Source of the DNA: Chloracidobacterium sp.
Lineage (GTDB): Bacteria; Acidobacteriota; Blastocatellia; Pyrinomonadales; Pyrinomonadaceae
Assembly: GCA_015075585.1 (NCBI GenBank)
Contig: JABTUB010000001.1
Location: 1,164,501-1,228,500, forward strand
Reading direction: 5' to 3'
DNA length: 64,000 bases
Part shown: positions 17,701 through 25,767 of the stretch, in pieces
Layout of the letters: every line of letters begins with the position of its first letter
How positions within the stretch are numbered: the stretch's first letter is position 1
Notes under the pieces: model-generated
The model's input: the letters and a program-made list of their open reading frames with translations, nothing else
The model's database searches: none
What the model was told of the DNA's origin: nothing
Made by a program: the position numbers and the translations under genes

Positions 17701-18405
17701 TTTGGCTTGTGATAGCACAGAAATAACTTGATCCTCGGTCGCACCATCGCTTAGTGCAGGGAGGTTTGGGGCAAAACCCTCCGCATACACAATTCCAATC
17801 CCCGAAAGGCCGAGACCAGTAGAAGCGATCGGTATCGCGAAAGGCAGGTCACTATACCCATTGAATAAAACCCCTCCTCGCGAGCTTTCTCCGATCAAAG
17901 CCCTTATCCTGAGACTGGGATCCTTCCACCGAATGTCCGCTGAGAGCTTCGAACTAGAATCTCTGTCACGTGTTGCCACCATCTGACCGGCAATAGCGAT
18001 TTCATAATTTGGTCCTGAAAAAGCAAAACTAACTTCGATCGAATATGGAAAATCAGGAAGACTAAATGTAGGTAAGCCGTCAATTACGTCGATACTGGGA
18101 AGTAACGGAATTCTCGCAATCAATGATGGTATTGCGATTCCAACAAATTCATCAATGGATAAAGCGGCAGTGCTGAATACTATGTTCAAGTACTCGATCT
18201 GATCGTTAATGTTTTTTTCTATTGACTCAACCTGTAGACCCAAGAACTCTGCAAGTTCCGAATCCTCAAGACGTGATTTAAGTTCCTTTATTACCTCATC
18301 TCTTTTCCTATATCCCTGCTCAGCGAGAATTGCGAGTTGACGCCTGAGATAAGCCTCAAGACATTCGCGAGCAATCTTCGGAATTTCTTGTGGGAGTTGT
18401 CTCAT
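14746..18405 (-). CDS. Giant hypothetical protein (1219 residues), beta-solenoid/DUF6603-like appearance
   Basis: TAGGAGT precedes the ATG at 18405 by 7 bp. Residues 1-90 are helical (MRQLPQEIPKIARECLEAYL and on). About 100-480 consist of alternating hydrophobic strands with many glycines, for example GINISLSVGAQLAWNP and WLSLWGYTLGLGFGVDLEARF, followed by LRLRFTLSLCWPLDDIHFE. That pattern is seen in large amphipathic beta-sheet proteins and recalls the DUF6603 family, but this is only an impression. From about 500 to the end it has several Ig/FN3-like stretches. No secretion signal was found. It is the first gene of a three-gene leftward operon (14746, 12173, 11832) on the cargo side of the mobilisation block. 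Function unknown. Confidence 0.7.
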   Translation of the reverse strand: MRQLPQEIPKIARECLEAYLRRQLAILAEQGYRKRDEVIKELKSRLEDSELAEFLGLQVESIEKNINDQIEYLNIVFSTAALSIDEFVGIAIPSLIARIPLLPSIDVIDGLPTFSLPDFPYSIEVSFAFSGPNYEIAIAGQMVATRDRDSSSKLSADIRWKDPSLRIRALIGESSRGGVLFNGYSDLPFAIPIASTGLGLSGIGIVYAEGFAPNLPALSDGATEDQVISVLSQAKPEAVQDWAKNKIYESDGWVSLQSTGFKAYGISAAIGDLSSNGEIIGIKELGLTYLNRGPIILLSGDLSALKQKKIASVQGVIDTVRKLIALRAEQHLDFLVATFKGQFEFIAELEHPLKALVRVGGEYLEAATVTFLNILSLYGGLQIKPFEGAIFKASGYLSCSGSLLGFSGGINISLSVGAQLAWNPVLVSGRLQANGYAWLSLWGYTLGLGFGVDLEARFPDPKKLHLRLRFTLSLCWPLDDIHFEADIFNIGSGDYRSPASPLQFSESSTGIVEPIGTFHAASGIQGELTEKEENIYPDTAILIPFQQRANQGGVTRATIFNSEIDPNKPPNAPYFEAGQNVTHTLNKLEIWKIDPDDAENREIVPDVKACWLETDTKHGFTPTSTLAIPCSNPLAWLNPFDYAQPSEYAPENRFFVQTFGNEPNETVPVVGGRAEKVFGQVIVSSYRPLEFVGFPFKSTRLLAIGGNRESDERNVTFFTVPKGAKTCEIHIISRSKPSAWGPTWDKHPAIREIGKVTADLSEWSVLLTRNDESEADDSICINFGDEEFFSCWVFSIGWSERSLGEIVSPPTSLLKPGRYELVLEGSSSSSAAKAPPQDWALQRQFNVIAPPLRPYIRFSTLGDERNFQTNQPGWNPNPLGIGFGHYLNHSGVIRSNVGYMDKIYKDIWFRINGESLWEGGVLDGKSTAFSRNDSHEAGTKISIERSRLGGGPRLPEQEYWFNFDASPGEHRIEIFKSDPSGGDLNDLIDQWDFRVSDFTSAVSHLTPRECRMVFGPFGTNIYDLSGIAQLDSYDFGSIQIPILDIALSSGWLLPAFVSDWAGTFSENAGAHFLAFLDWCGIFDAPRQLPARNVLDQAEITELCVLYDTGHSAVGLLFKTPEPCDWRRVKIRIAVDKIGGGIKILEGALIPSADGCHSIVVGKLDGVAVRLPKGKYVVEVTFCLEQENLPRLRFKNDKNIAEEKFVFSFWLRVGQTWGEN

Positions 18406-18525
18406 AAAATACTCCTAAATGGCAGAATCCTTTTTTCGGTGATTTCGACGACGGCACTATAATCAGCCCATCGCCAACGAAAATCTACTCTTATTAGCAA
18501 ACTTGTGACAATACAGTAATTCTAA

Positions 18526-18605
18526 AAGTCAAATAGAGTCAACTGGTTGCGATGATTTTCTAAGAAAAATATGTAGATCAGGGGATTGGAAGAACTTGCT
18601 TTTCA
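18526..18605 (-). pseudogene. Decayed 3' end of an IS4-type transposase gene
   Basis: On the minus strand this stretch is clearly related to the C-terminal end of the intact transposase at 18767. FQSPDLHIF is read in one frame and NHRNQLTLFDF plus stop in another, against FQLPNLHIF and HGRNQLTLFDF in the intact gene. An indel therefore separates the two parts, and upstream sequence is lost. Base-level similarity to 18773-18845 is plain. It is the leftover end of an older, related insertion next to the present IS. Confidence 0.7.
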
Positions 18606-18744
18606 AGGCGTGTCAATAATATTGACCTACAATTGCGGCTGTAAAAAAATCCGAGATGCTTTAAAGTCGAGTTACTCTGATGGCTCCCCCGAAAACCGTT
18701 CTGAAAGCGATCTTATTAATGTCTAACTCGGAAGAAAAGATTAC

Positions 18745-18753
18745 AGTTGTTCT
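18745..18753. repeat. Left target-site duplication of the IS
   Basis: AGTTGTTCT, identical to 20062-20070 on the other side of the IS4-family element. Confidence 0.92.
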
Positions 18754-20061
18754 CACTAGCGTTGCGTTAAAAGTCGAATAAAGTCAATTGGTTACGACCA
18801 TGATCTTTGAAAATATGTAGATTAGGAAGTTGGAAGAGCGTATTTATCGGGGTTTTTTCAAAAATGTTGAGGCTCAGGATCTGTAGAATTTCGTACATTG
18901 AAATTTGTAGGTTGAGTTGTTTTTTGACGATAGCGACGATTACATAAGAGGTGACGGCGATCCATATTTGTGACTTTACGGCGTTAGGGCTGTAGCCCCA
19001 GAAGGACTTGATCTTCAGATGTTGTTTTATCCATTTGAAGAAGAGTTCTATCTGCCAGCGGTGTTTATAAAGCCGTGCGATCTCAAGCGGAGCAAGATCG
19101 AAGTTATTGGTCAGAAAGACCAATGTACGATCTTGTTCGGCGTCGTGGAACTTAATTCTTCTCAAGTTTTTCGGATAACGTTTTGAAGAATTAACTCCCG
19201 CGAGACGGATCGTCTGATCGCAGATAACACCGGTTTTTCTGTCAACGGGTCGAGAGTACAACCACCTGAAATCAAGATTGCCGTGAGCACGAGTGATGAA
19301 AAAAGCACGTGCCTGAGTAATGTTGAAAAGGCGTTCAAAATCCTTGTATCCGCGATCCATTATGTAGAAGCCTTCGGGTTCGTAATCGATCAGGTCGAGA
19401 ACGTTCACATCGTGAACTTTCCCAGTAGTTATCGATATGAAACACGGGATCGAGTTCTTGAGGTCAAGCTGCACGTGAAGCTTCACGGCTGCTTTTGCTC
19501 GTCGAAAATGTGCCCATGTGTAAACGTTCAGACACAGGTCGATGACAGTCGAATCGATGGCGAAGACATTCTGTTTGAGGGCGACCTCAAGCTGGCTGTC
19601 AGCACCGTAAAGCCGCCGTGCCTTTTCGATCAGCACAAGTGCGAAATCGGCAAAGATACGCCAATCTCCCGTCTCATTGGCCCGCGACAGAGTGGTCTTC
19701 GTCACCGCTCGTCCGATGCCCATGTGATAGAGCTTCGAGGCATTCGAGTTCAGACACAAAACCGTGTCGCTCAAACTTTCACGGTGAGTCATCTGACCAA
19801 ACGCCATGCACAAAAACTGCTGCCAGCAGCTAAACGACCGGCGGCGATAGTTGCCGCCGTAGCGCTCGACACATCGCTCGAAATCATGATGATCCACAAA
19901 CGATATGATCTGAGAAAATACATACTTGCCTTCGTTCATACAAACGAAGTCTGGCTAAATAGCCTTTCTCATTTCAAATCGTCCAGAACCAAAACGGCAC
20001 TTAACTCCTTATCTATCTATATTTTCAAAGAACATTCCAAAACTTTAACGCAACGCTAGTG
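18754..20061 (-). mobile_element. Complete IS4-family insertion sequence (1308 bp)
   Basis: Terminal inverted repeats CACTAGCGTTGCGTTAAA lie at 18754-18771 and, inverted, at 20044-20061. A perfect 9-bp target duplication AGTTGTTCT flanks them at 18745-18753 and 20062-20070. One intact transposase gene is inside. Length, repeat size and duplication length fit the IS4 family. The insertion sits between the end of the leftward T4SS operon and the cargo operon, apparently without breaking a gene. Intact ends, duplication and frame indicate a recent insertion. Confidence 0.93.
18767..19939 (-). CDS. IS4-family DDE transposase
   Basis: A 390-residue transposase that cuts and rejoins IS ends. The N-terminal part (YVFSQIISFVDHHDFERCV, FSCWQQFLCMAFGQMTHRESL) matches the DUF4372-type start of IS4 transposases. 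DDE residues are visible: Asp in FAIDSTVIDL, Asp in YIMDRGYKDF, and Glu in the IS4 signature YKHRWQIELFFKWIK, which obeys Y-x2-R-x3-E-x6-K. The stop codon lies inside the left terminal inverted repeat. The frame is intact, so the element may be active. A decayed relative of the 3' end of this gene lies at 18526-18605. Confidence 0.95.
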   Translation of the reverse strand: MNEGKYVFSQIISFVDHHDFERCVERYGGNYRRRSFSCWQQFLCMAFGQMTHRESLSDTVLCLNSNASKLYHMGIGRAVTKTTLSRANETGDWRIFADFALVLIEKARRLYGADSQLEVALKQNVFAIDSTVIDLCLNVYTWAHFRRAKAAVKLHVQLDLKNSIPCFISITTGKVHDVNVLDLIDYEPEGFYIMDRGYKDFERLFNITQARAFFITRAHGNLDFRWLYSRPVDRKTGVICDQTIRLAGVNSSKRYPKNLRRIKFHDAEQDRTLVFLTNNFDLAPLEIARLYKHRWQIELFFKWIKQHLKIKSFWGYSPNAVKSQIWIAVTSYVIVAIVKKQLNLQISMYEILQILSLNIFEKTPINTLFQLPNLHIFKDHGRNQLTLFDF

Positions 20062-20070
20062 AGTTGTTCT
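20062..20070. repeat. Right target-site duplication of the IS
   Basis: AGTTGTTCT, identical to 18745-18753. The pre-insertion sequence can be restored by removing one copy plus 18754-20061. Confidence 0.92.
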
Positions 20071-20101
20071 GATAAATCTTTAGGTTCGAACCAGCCTTTG
20101 A

Positions 20102-20635
20102 CTACTTCTTATCAGTATTGAATTGAACACGGTTTTGTTCCGTAAGCCCAAGAATGCCGAGTTGCTCGGTCGTTGGTGTGCCGGATACATTTTTGAGTTG
20201 ATCAAACTCAATAGCAGGGCCTTTCCATCTTCGGCATTGTTCAGGCGTTAATACATAAAACCATGATGGAGCTTCATCGCGGAGTTTACCCGTGGGGATT
20301 GCCCAGATCGTTACATATTTGGCGTTGACGGCAGTATAGAGATAGTAGTAATTCCGATGATTCAGTGTTCTATTGTCATTGGAAAGACTTCTTGGTTGCT
20401 TCTGATTCCAAACCACTCCTTCCATTTGCTTAAGATCTTTGGGGAAGGCTCCTCTTTTTTGATTGAACGTCATCAGATCACGCATCATTCTATCCACAGC
20501 TTCAAAAGGCAGATCTGCCTGTTTTTTCATCTCCGTTGCCCAAAGCGAATAGATATATACACCGACTACCAGCAGGAGTGCCAGAGGCGTGAGGACAAGA
20601 GATATTTTGAGGCGATTGATCATAAGGTGACTCAA
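20102..20635 (-). CDS. Small membrane-anchored protein at the end of the T4SS operon
   Basis: A 177-residue protein with one N-terminal membrane helix (ISLVLTPLALLLVVGVYIY) and a periplasmic or extracytoplasmic domain. TTG 20635 overlaps the VirD4 stop by four bases (TTGA); ATG 20623 (MINRLKISLVL) is an alternative start. The domain has an FEAVDRMMRDLMTFNQKRGAFPKDL helix followed by strands and aromatic residues, a build loosely like pseudopilins without the prepilin motif. No family was recognised. As the last gene of the leftward T4SS operon, coupled to the coupling protein, it is likely an accessory part of the transfer machine. It is followed by the IS insertion. Confidence 0.6.
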   Translation of the reverse strand: MSHLMINRLKISLVLTPLALLLVVGVYIYSLWATEMKKQADLPFEAVDRMMRDLMTFNQKRGAFPKDLKQMEGVVWNQKQPRSLSNDNRTLNHRNYYYLYTAVNAKYVTIWAIPTGKLRDEAPSWFYVLTPEQCRRWKGPAIEFDQLKNVSGTPTTEQLGILGLTEQNRVQFNTDKK

Positions 20636-22617
20636 AAGGAAGTTTGGGCAATGAACATCCGTGATTGATCTGCGTACTCGGGAAAACGATCCCGCACGTC
20701 ATCGACCAAGTCATCAAGAGCATTCTCTTCTCGTAATTCATCAAAGGTTTCGTCCGGATTCTGATCCTTCGCGATAATTTGAAGCATCTTTTCGTCACTA
20801 AGGACTTGTCCTACTGCCTGAGTTACCAACCCTCGCAGTTCGGCTTTGCGCGAGCCATTTTTAGATGCAAGTGACGTGTCGTTCAAATCAAATACTGCGT
20901 CAATTTCGCCGAGATAGATCGCACGAGGCTTGGTACGAGGTTTTGCAATGTATGATTCCGTTTGAACGGCAAAAGGAAGATAGGCGGCCCGGATAGGCGG
21001 AGCTGTATCGTTTACTATCAGGACTTCGTGATGAGCAGCGATCTGTCGTATCTCTGACGAAAGCATCAACGATCGCTTCTGTTCTGCATATCGGGTGTTG
21101 TCGTTCTTCTTGCCGGGGAAATCCTGAAATGTCTTAGAAAATATGGTTGTATCGCCAAGCTGCTTTGACGCGTATTCGGCCGTCACATCGTCAAGACCCG
21201 GCAAAAATATCTTTGTCATAACGGTGCCAAGAATTGCGTTTGCACGTTCACGACCGTATTGGTCATACATTTGTGGAAGATCCTGATACCCGAGCCCAAG
21301 CCCGACACCTCGCCCACGTCCGATCCCGGATATTCTCTTAACCTCAGATACATTGAGCTGATAGGCTTCATCGATTAGAACGAAACAAGGATGTTTGGGG
21401 TCGTTAATGCCATCAAGTCTCATTTCCATAACGGCCTGACCCAGAAATGTCGCAATGAATTCCTTGTAGATATCCGAGGCTCCTTCCGAGATAACCAGAT
21501 AGACCGCCGTCCCTGATCTTCTAAGGTCGGAAAAATCGATCAATCCACAGCCCGCATTCTTTTCCTCGTCGGATGGAGTTGTCGTTACCATGCGTGCCGG
21601 TGCGAGCGTAAACGGACGAAGCTTGTTGTAGAGTCCGATCAGTATGGAGCCGCGCGTTTGCGGCGGGGCCTGGCGAAAGGCAAGATAGGCCTGTTTTGCG
21701 TAGAAGCTTGGCGAATTGCTCATCGCCTTCTCAAAGGCTCCGTTATTGTCTTCACCGAGCGAGAGCAGGAAATCGGCGGCAAAAGCCGGAATCGCTTTCT
21801 CACGATACACCTCGGCGATATGCAAAAGAATCGCCGTTAAAGCGATCTGCTCAGCATCACCCCAAAATGGATCTGCGTTAGTTCGGCGACGGCTCTCGAC
21901 ACCGATCATCATTCCGGCAATCTGACAGGCAAAAGCAGGATCATTGCGGCATTTGGGGATGAAATTCCAGCGATCGCTTTTGGCCGGATCGTTCAGGTCA
22001 AGACGGAATATACGCCTTGCGGAGAGAGCGGTCTGCTCGCAAAGTTCGCCTTTGGGGTCGTAGACCAAGCAGGAAGATCCATTGAGGATGGCCCGAAGCA
22101 TTGAAATGAAAAATGTCTTTGACTTGCCCGATCCGGTCGGCCCGAACATGACAAAATGTCGAAGCCACTGGTTTTGAGGGAGATAGATATCACGACCGCC
22201 GAATGCCCTTGCCATCGGCATTGCATTGGATGGAATGGGAAGACCGCGTATCTTGTTCATGAGGCCGCACCGGATCAAGTCCGAAGCTCGCGCCCATCTT
22301 GCCGAGCCGTGAGCCGTACTCATTCGTCTGATCCGGTAAGCCCAAAGCAGTGAATATGCGTCAAGAAGAGAGCCTGCCAAACAGAGGAGTGCCATAGCCC
22401 AAAAGACGAGAGTGATCAATCCCGTTACATCCAGCAGCAAACCCGCCAATAAACTTAGGAATGCTCCCATAAGTCCGAGTACGAAAAAGAAGAAGCCGCG
22501 TCCAACATCTGCCGTCCAGTGCCAGAACGCCTGATATGCCGGAAGGTACTGTTCGTTCGCCTTACGCGGTATTCCGTAGGCTAGGTCAAATTTTTCGATT
22601 TGCTGACGATATAGCAT
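20632..22617 (-). CDS. virD4: Type IV coupling protein (VirD4/TraG/TraD)
   Basis: A 661-residue hexameric inner-membrane ATPase that links the relaxosome to the secretion channel. Two N-terminal membrane regions (about residues 41-61 and 64-94), Walker A GPTGSGKS (159-166), Walker B FVLIDEAYQL (about 400), a conserved GRGVGLGLGYQDLPQMYDQYG segment and a late PKCRND/NADPFWGDAEQIALTA region are typical of VirD4-type proteins. The upstream neighbour starts 4 bp away and the downstream gene overlaps by 4 bp, so it is in the middle of the virB8-virD4 operon. Together with the relaxase at 7047 it shows the element encodes DNA transfer rather than only protein secretion. Confidence 0.93.
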   Translation of the reverse strand: MLYRQQIEKFDLAYGIPRKANEQYLPAYQAFWHWTADVGRGFFFFVLGLMGAFLSLLAGLLLDVTGLITLVFWAMALLCLAGSLLDAYSLLWAYRIRRMSTAHGSARWARASDLIRCGLMNKIRGLPIPSNAMPMARAFGGRDIYLPQNQWLRHFVMFGPTGSGKSKTFFISMLRAILNGSSCLVYDPKGELCEQTALSARRIFRLDLNDPAKSDRWNFIPKCRNDPAFACQIAGMMIGVESRRRTNADPFWGDAEQIALTAILLHIAEVYREKAIPAFAADFLLSLGEDNNGAFEKAMSNSPSFYAKQAYLAFRQAPPQTRGSILIGLYNKLRPFTLAPARMVTTTPSDEEKNAGCGLIDFSDLRRSGTAVYLVISEGASDIYKEFIATFLGQAVMEMRLDGINDPKHPCFVLIDEAYQLNVSEVKRISGIGRGRGVGLGLGYQDLPQMYDQYGRERANAILGTVMTKIFLPGLDDVTAEYASKQLGDTTIFSKTFQDFPGKKNDNTRYAEQKRSLMLSSEIRQIAAHHEVLIVNDTAPPIRAAYLPFAVQTESYIAKPRTKPRAIYLGEIDAVFDLNDTSLASKNGSRKAELRGLVTQAVGQVLSDEKMLQIIAKDQNPDETFDELREENALDDLVDDVRDRFPEYADQSRMFIAQTSF

Positions 22618-22620
22618 TTA

Positions 22621-23358
22621 CTATTTGGTTTCTGGTTTAACCGACTTTAGCCATTGCCTTTGTTCCTGCAGTTCGTTAATTGAGGAACCGTCCAACCTAA
22701 GTTCGTCTATATTCCATTGACCGATCTCCCATCCTTGAGCTGCCAATTGTTCCGTTGTGCTAAATGGGACTGGCTCTGCATTTCGGATGGAACGAAAGTA
22801 TCTCAAAGTGTTCTGCCCTCCTGGAGGAAGAGGAAATCGGAAAAGCATCATCGGACCGTATTTATCTTCAATAGGCACGGAGAGTATTTCAAACGAAAAC
22901 GGAGAAGGACGCAAACTAAGACGTATAATGCTTGTTGGCGAACTAAACCCTTCGTTTTCGACTGAAATCTCTGGCGGGAGTAGCTTGCGGGACACAATAT
23001 CCGAAATAACTTCTCGCCCAGTTTGAGGAGGACTCTTTGTTTCATGGTATCTAAAAAAAACAGCGAGTGACGCAGCTATTCCCAATGCCGCCGATTCACG
23101 AAGCCTTTTGGCCGTTTCATATTTGGTTCCAGAAAAAATATTAGTAATCGTTCCGTCTAACTTTGTTCGCTCGGTGATTGTTTGCTGGTCCGGCGCATCA
23201 ATGAACTTTAGTTGAGCATGACTGTCGGGAATGGTAAGGCATCTTGCTGCTATGTAAATTCCGACTATTCCAACCGTAAGGAAAACCGCTGAGTATTCGC
23301 GAGCGATAGAGCTTAGTCGCACGCGAAACCTTTCAATTTCGTTCTTAATTCTTTTCAT
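22621..23358 (-). CDS. Membrane-anchored hypothetical protein of the T4SS operon
   Basis: A 245-residue protein with a basic N-terminus, one membrane helix at about residues 24-40 (VFLTVGIVGIYIAARCL) and a possible second hydrophobic helix near 90-100 (ALGIAASLAVFF). The remaining domain is mixed alpha/beta, with a FSFEILSVPIEDKYGPMML strand region and a proline-rich FPLPPGGQNTLRYF loop. I recognise no family. It lies between the MoxR-like ATPase (6 bp) and VirD4 (3 bp), so it is co-transcribed with the transfer apparatus. A role as ATPase partner or channel accessory is inferred from position. Confidence 0.6.
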   Translation of the reverse strand: MKRIKNEIERFRVRLSSIAREYSAVFLTVGIVGIYIAARCLTIPDSHAQLKFIDAPDQQTITERTKLDGTITNIFSGTKYETAKRLRESAALGIAASLAVFFRYHETKSPPQTGREVISDIVSRKLLPPEISVENEGFSSPTSIIRLSLRPSPFSFEILSVPIEDKYGPMMLFRFPLPPGGQNTLRYFRSIRNAEPVPFSTTEQLAAQGWEIGQWNIDELRLDGSSINELQEQRQWLKSVKPETK

Positions 23359-23364
23359 ACAACC

Positions 23365-24438
23365 TCACGAGCCAATCTGCGGCCAGCGCGTTGCCCAGCG
23401 TGGATCTCGGGATGCAAGCCAGCCGTCAACTTCCGGATGAAATGAATTTGTCATTGCCAGCAAATAATCAAGCTGCAACGATAAAAGTTCCTGAGCGGAA
23501 CTATCTTTGACGAAGTAACAAAAAAGGCGAGATAAGATTTGGGTATTTAGGTCCTCAACTGAATTGCGAATGAAAGCACCGGTGATATCAATTGATTCCC
23601 GAAGACTGGGATGATCCTCCATACCGGCGATGCCGCGAACCGCGTCGAGCAACTTAATAGAGAGAGCCAGCTGCGCGGATGAAGCTCGTTGATTTCTTGC
23701 GGATAGTATTTCAAGCTCTTTTATAAGACCAGGTGTCTCAAACCTTGTGAAAATATGTCGTGAAATAAACGGAGAGCTCAAGCGATGCCGAAGATCATTT
23801 GAAGTTGTAATAACTATTGGACGGAATTTCCAATCACTGATCCCGACAAAGCCTTCTTCAAAACGCGGAATATAAATCACCCCGCGTTCCAGCGGCATGA
23901 GCAGCGCGTCCTCAATACTTGGGCCGAACTTGTCACTTTCATCCAAAAGAAGAACAGGAGGAGCTTCAGATGTTGTGGCCGCCGAAGCAGCAAGATCATA
24001 GGCACTCCCGACTTCACCCAAAACGAGGAATTGCCGCTGCCATTTCATTCGCCGGGCTTTCTCAATATGCTTAACAGCATCTTCCGAACGTAGTGTTTTT
24101 GATATTGCAAGGTTTTCTTTCATCCAGACTTCCTGCTCTTCTTTGTCCCAGTCATAGAGGATTTCTTCCTGCTTGATACCGTCACGGCCGGCAACAACAC
24201 ACATTGAAAGATTGCAGCATTCGGCAAGAGCCTCGGGGAATGCCGTTTTTCCACTGCCGCGAGTCCCGGAGATAAGCCACGCCCTGCCTGACTTGAGGCT
24301 TTCGCAAAAATCTGAAAAAATGCGGTCGTCCGGAATATAACCGGTTTTTGAAATAAGCTCGTGAAGCACGGATTCTCGTCCATTCAATACGATCTCTCGC
24401 GGATTGATTTGAGGGCGACTCGGATCATGTGGGATCAT
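23365..24438 (-). CDS. MoxR-like AAA+ ATPase in the T4SS operon
   Basis: A 357-residue AAA+ protein. Walker A GTRGSGKTAF (about residues 57-66), Walker B PVLLLDESDKF, sensor-1-like PIVITTSNDLRHRLSSPFISR, and the RHIFTRFETPG arginine/second-region segment are those of MoxR/NorQ-type AAA+ chaperones, which remodel partner complexes. There are no VirB11 hallmarks (no Asp box or His box, no secretion-ATPase N-domain). Its ATG overlaps the VirB10 stop (ATGA), tying it firmly to the secretion operon. No VirB11 is found anywhere in this T4SS, so this ATPase may provide an alternative energiser or assembly factor. That role is inference. Confidence 0.85.
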   Translation of the reverse strand: MIPHDPSRPQINPREIVLNGRESVLHELISKTGYIPDDRIFSDFCESLKSGRAWLISGTRGSGKTAFPEALAECCNLSMCVVAGRDGIKQEEILYDWDKEEQEVWMKENLAISKTLRSEDAVKHIEKARRMKWQRQFLVLGEVGSAYDLAASAATTSEAPPVLLLDESDKFGPSIEDALLMPLERGVIYIPRFEEGFVGISDWKFRPIVITTSNDLRHRLSSPFISRHIFTRFETPGLIKELEILSARNQRASSAQLALSIKLLDAVRGIAGMEDHPSLRESIDITGAFIRNSVEDLNTQILSRLFCYFVKDSSAQELLSLQLDYLLAMTNSFHPEVDGWLASRDPRWATRWPQIGS

Positions 24439-25763
24439 TTGATTTCGCCCTCCTGATTCCTGGTATTGGTAGCATCCGCATTTGCAGATGAGTTTGATAA
24501 TTCTGTGATAAGTACGTATCCCGTAGTTCCGGCTGGAACCTCGATAAAAGTGGTCTGGTTGTTGCTTTTTAAGACGGGGCCGGAGATCTCATCGGATAAC
24601 TCACTTGCACCTCTCTTGATCTGGTCAGAGAGAATGACCGTACTGCCACCACGAATTGATCCGACAGAACCAATGACAGATGATGCTGTGTCTTTGAGAC
24701 CGCGAAAAAATTGGGTCCATTTTCCGGTTAGATTTCTCTTACGCCCTTCGATCCCGGATGCACCGTCGATGCCCAACAGGTCGCCATTGCATTTGATAAG
24801 TCCACCGGTGACCGGATCGATCAATCCGATAATCGTCACAAAAGCTCTGTTTGATTCGCCGCTGCGCACATTCCCGACCAAAACCGTGCCGGCCGGATAC
24901 TTGTAACCTTCGCCTTCTACCGGACGGGTTAGCTCCATCCTTACCATACCGGTCGAGTTCCGTAGAGTGTAGATCGACCCGATCAGACGCACCGGGAGCA
25001 TACTGCCAAAACGTATAGTATTCGGTGAGCCAGGTCGTCGAATCGACGGATTGAGCGATTGTTCCTTTGGTTCATTGATTGATGATGAGCGTTTAGCGAT
25101 GCCGAAAAAAAGCGATCTGCCGAGCGGCTCAATATCTCGCATTGTAGCCTGACGAGACAGAGGTGCGTCGTTAGATTGTGTCTGTGTGTCTTTACCATCA
25201 GTTCTTTTTTCATCGGGAACATCGGTTGTTGGGCTGGCAAGACTGCGATCCGGTAACTGTACGGAAGGGTAAGTGGATTTATTGTCAATGCCGCTAACGA
25301 TCGAAGTTTCGTCATTCGTCTTGCCGTCAGATGATGGTGAAGACTCCGAAGCCAGCAGGTTGCTCGCAGCGTAATTTGTTTGCTTGTCATTCGCCGCAAC
25401 AAGTCTGAGTGCAGTCCGAATTTTTTCATCTTCTGAAACAGGCTCGCTTTTTGTGTTACCGGTATTTTTTCGGGTTACATTCTCCGTCTTCTTTACGGCA
25501 AACCAGCCAATGCCAAAAAACCAGGTTATTCCCAGAACGAGTGTTACTAGAAAAAGAATAAAGCCCGCAACGGTTCGAAGGATCTTCCATCTTTGGTTTT
25601 GAGACGGATTGACCTCACTCGAGTCAAATTCGTCGTTTTCTTCCTCATCTTCAATACTCGCCTTTTCATCTTCAAGGGTTTGCAGCAAGGACTCTCGCTT
25701 GTCATCATCCTCAATGTCAGGCATAGCCCCTGGTATTTCATTTATAACTGAAGTGTTTTCCAT
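24435..25763 (-). CDS. virB10: VirB10/TrbI-like T4SS channel scaffold
   Basis: A 442-residue protein that would span inner membrane, periplasm and outer membrane. The N-terminal 80 residues are acidic and cytoplasmic, followed by one membrane helix at about 83-103 (ILRTVAGFILFLVTLVLGIT). A long low-complexity Ser/Thr/Pro periplasmic linker comes next, then the C-terminal VirB10 domain from about residue 250 (GSMLPVRLIGSIYTLRNST, YKYPAGTVLVGNV, IDPVTGGLIKCNGDLLGIDGASG, IEVPAGTTGYVLITEL). VirB10 senses ATPase state and gates the outer-membrane channel. Order VirB8-VirB9-VirB10 is conserved here. The 3' end overlaps the AAA+ gene. Confidence 0.88.
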   Translation of the reverse strand: MENTSVINEIPGAMPDIEDDDKRESLLQTLEDEKASIEDEEENDEFDSSEVNPSQNQRWKILRTVAGFILFLVTLVLGITWFFGIGWFAVKKTENVTRKNTGNTKSEPVSEDEKIRTALRLVAANDKQTNYAASNLLASESSPSSDGKTNDETSIVSGIDNKSTYPSVQLPDRSLASPTTDVPDEKRTDGKDTQTQSNDAPLSRQATMRDIEPLGRSLFFGIAKRSSSINEPKEQSLNPSIRRPGSPNTIRFGSMLPVRLIGSIYTLRNSTGMVRMELTRPVEGEGYKYPAGTVLVGNVRSGESNRAFVTIIGLIDPVTGGLIKCNGDLLGIDGASGIEGRKRNLTGKWTQFFRGLKDTASSVIGSVGSIRGGSTVILSDQIKRGASELSDEISGPVLKSNNQTTFIEVPAGTTGYVLITELSNSSANADATNTRNQEGEIK

Positions 25764-25767
25764 GTGT

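Larger units (their letters stand above)
18406..18753. other. Non-coding interval between cargo operon and IS element
   Basis: This 348-bp gap carries the promoter zone of the giant-protein operon (next to 18405), then a decayed IS terminus (18526-18605), then about 140 bp of sequence in which I see no gene or strong fold. The last 9 bp are the left copy of the IS target duplication. Confidence 0.5.

Noticed and set aside
23365..24438. VirB11 secretion ATPase
   Set aside because: Walker A/B are of AAA+/MoxR type, and the VirB11 Asp and His boxes are absent.
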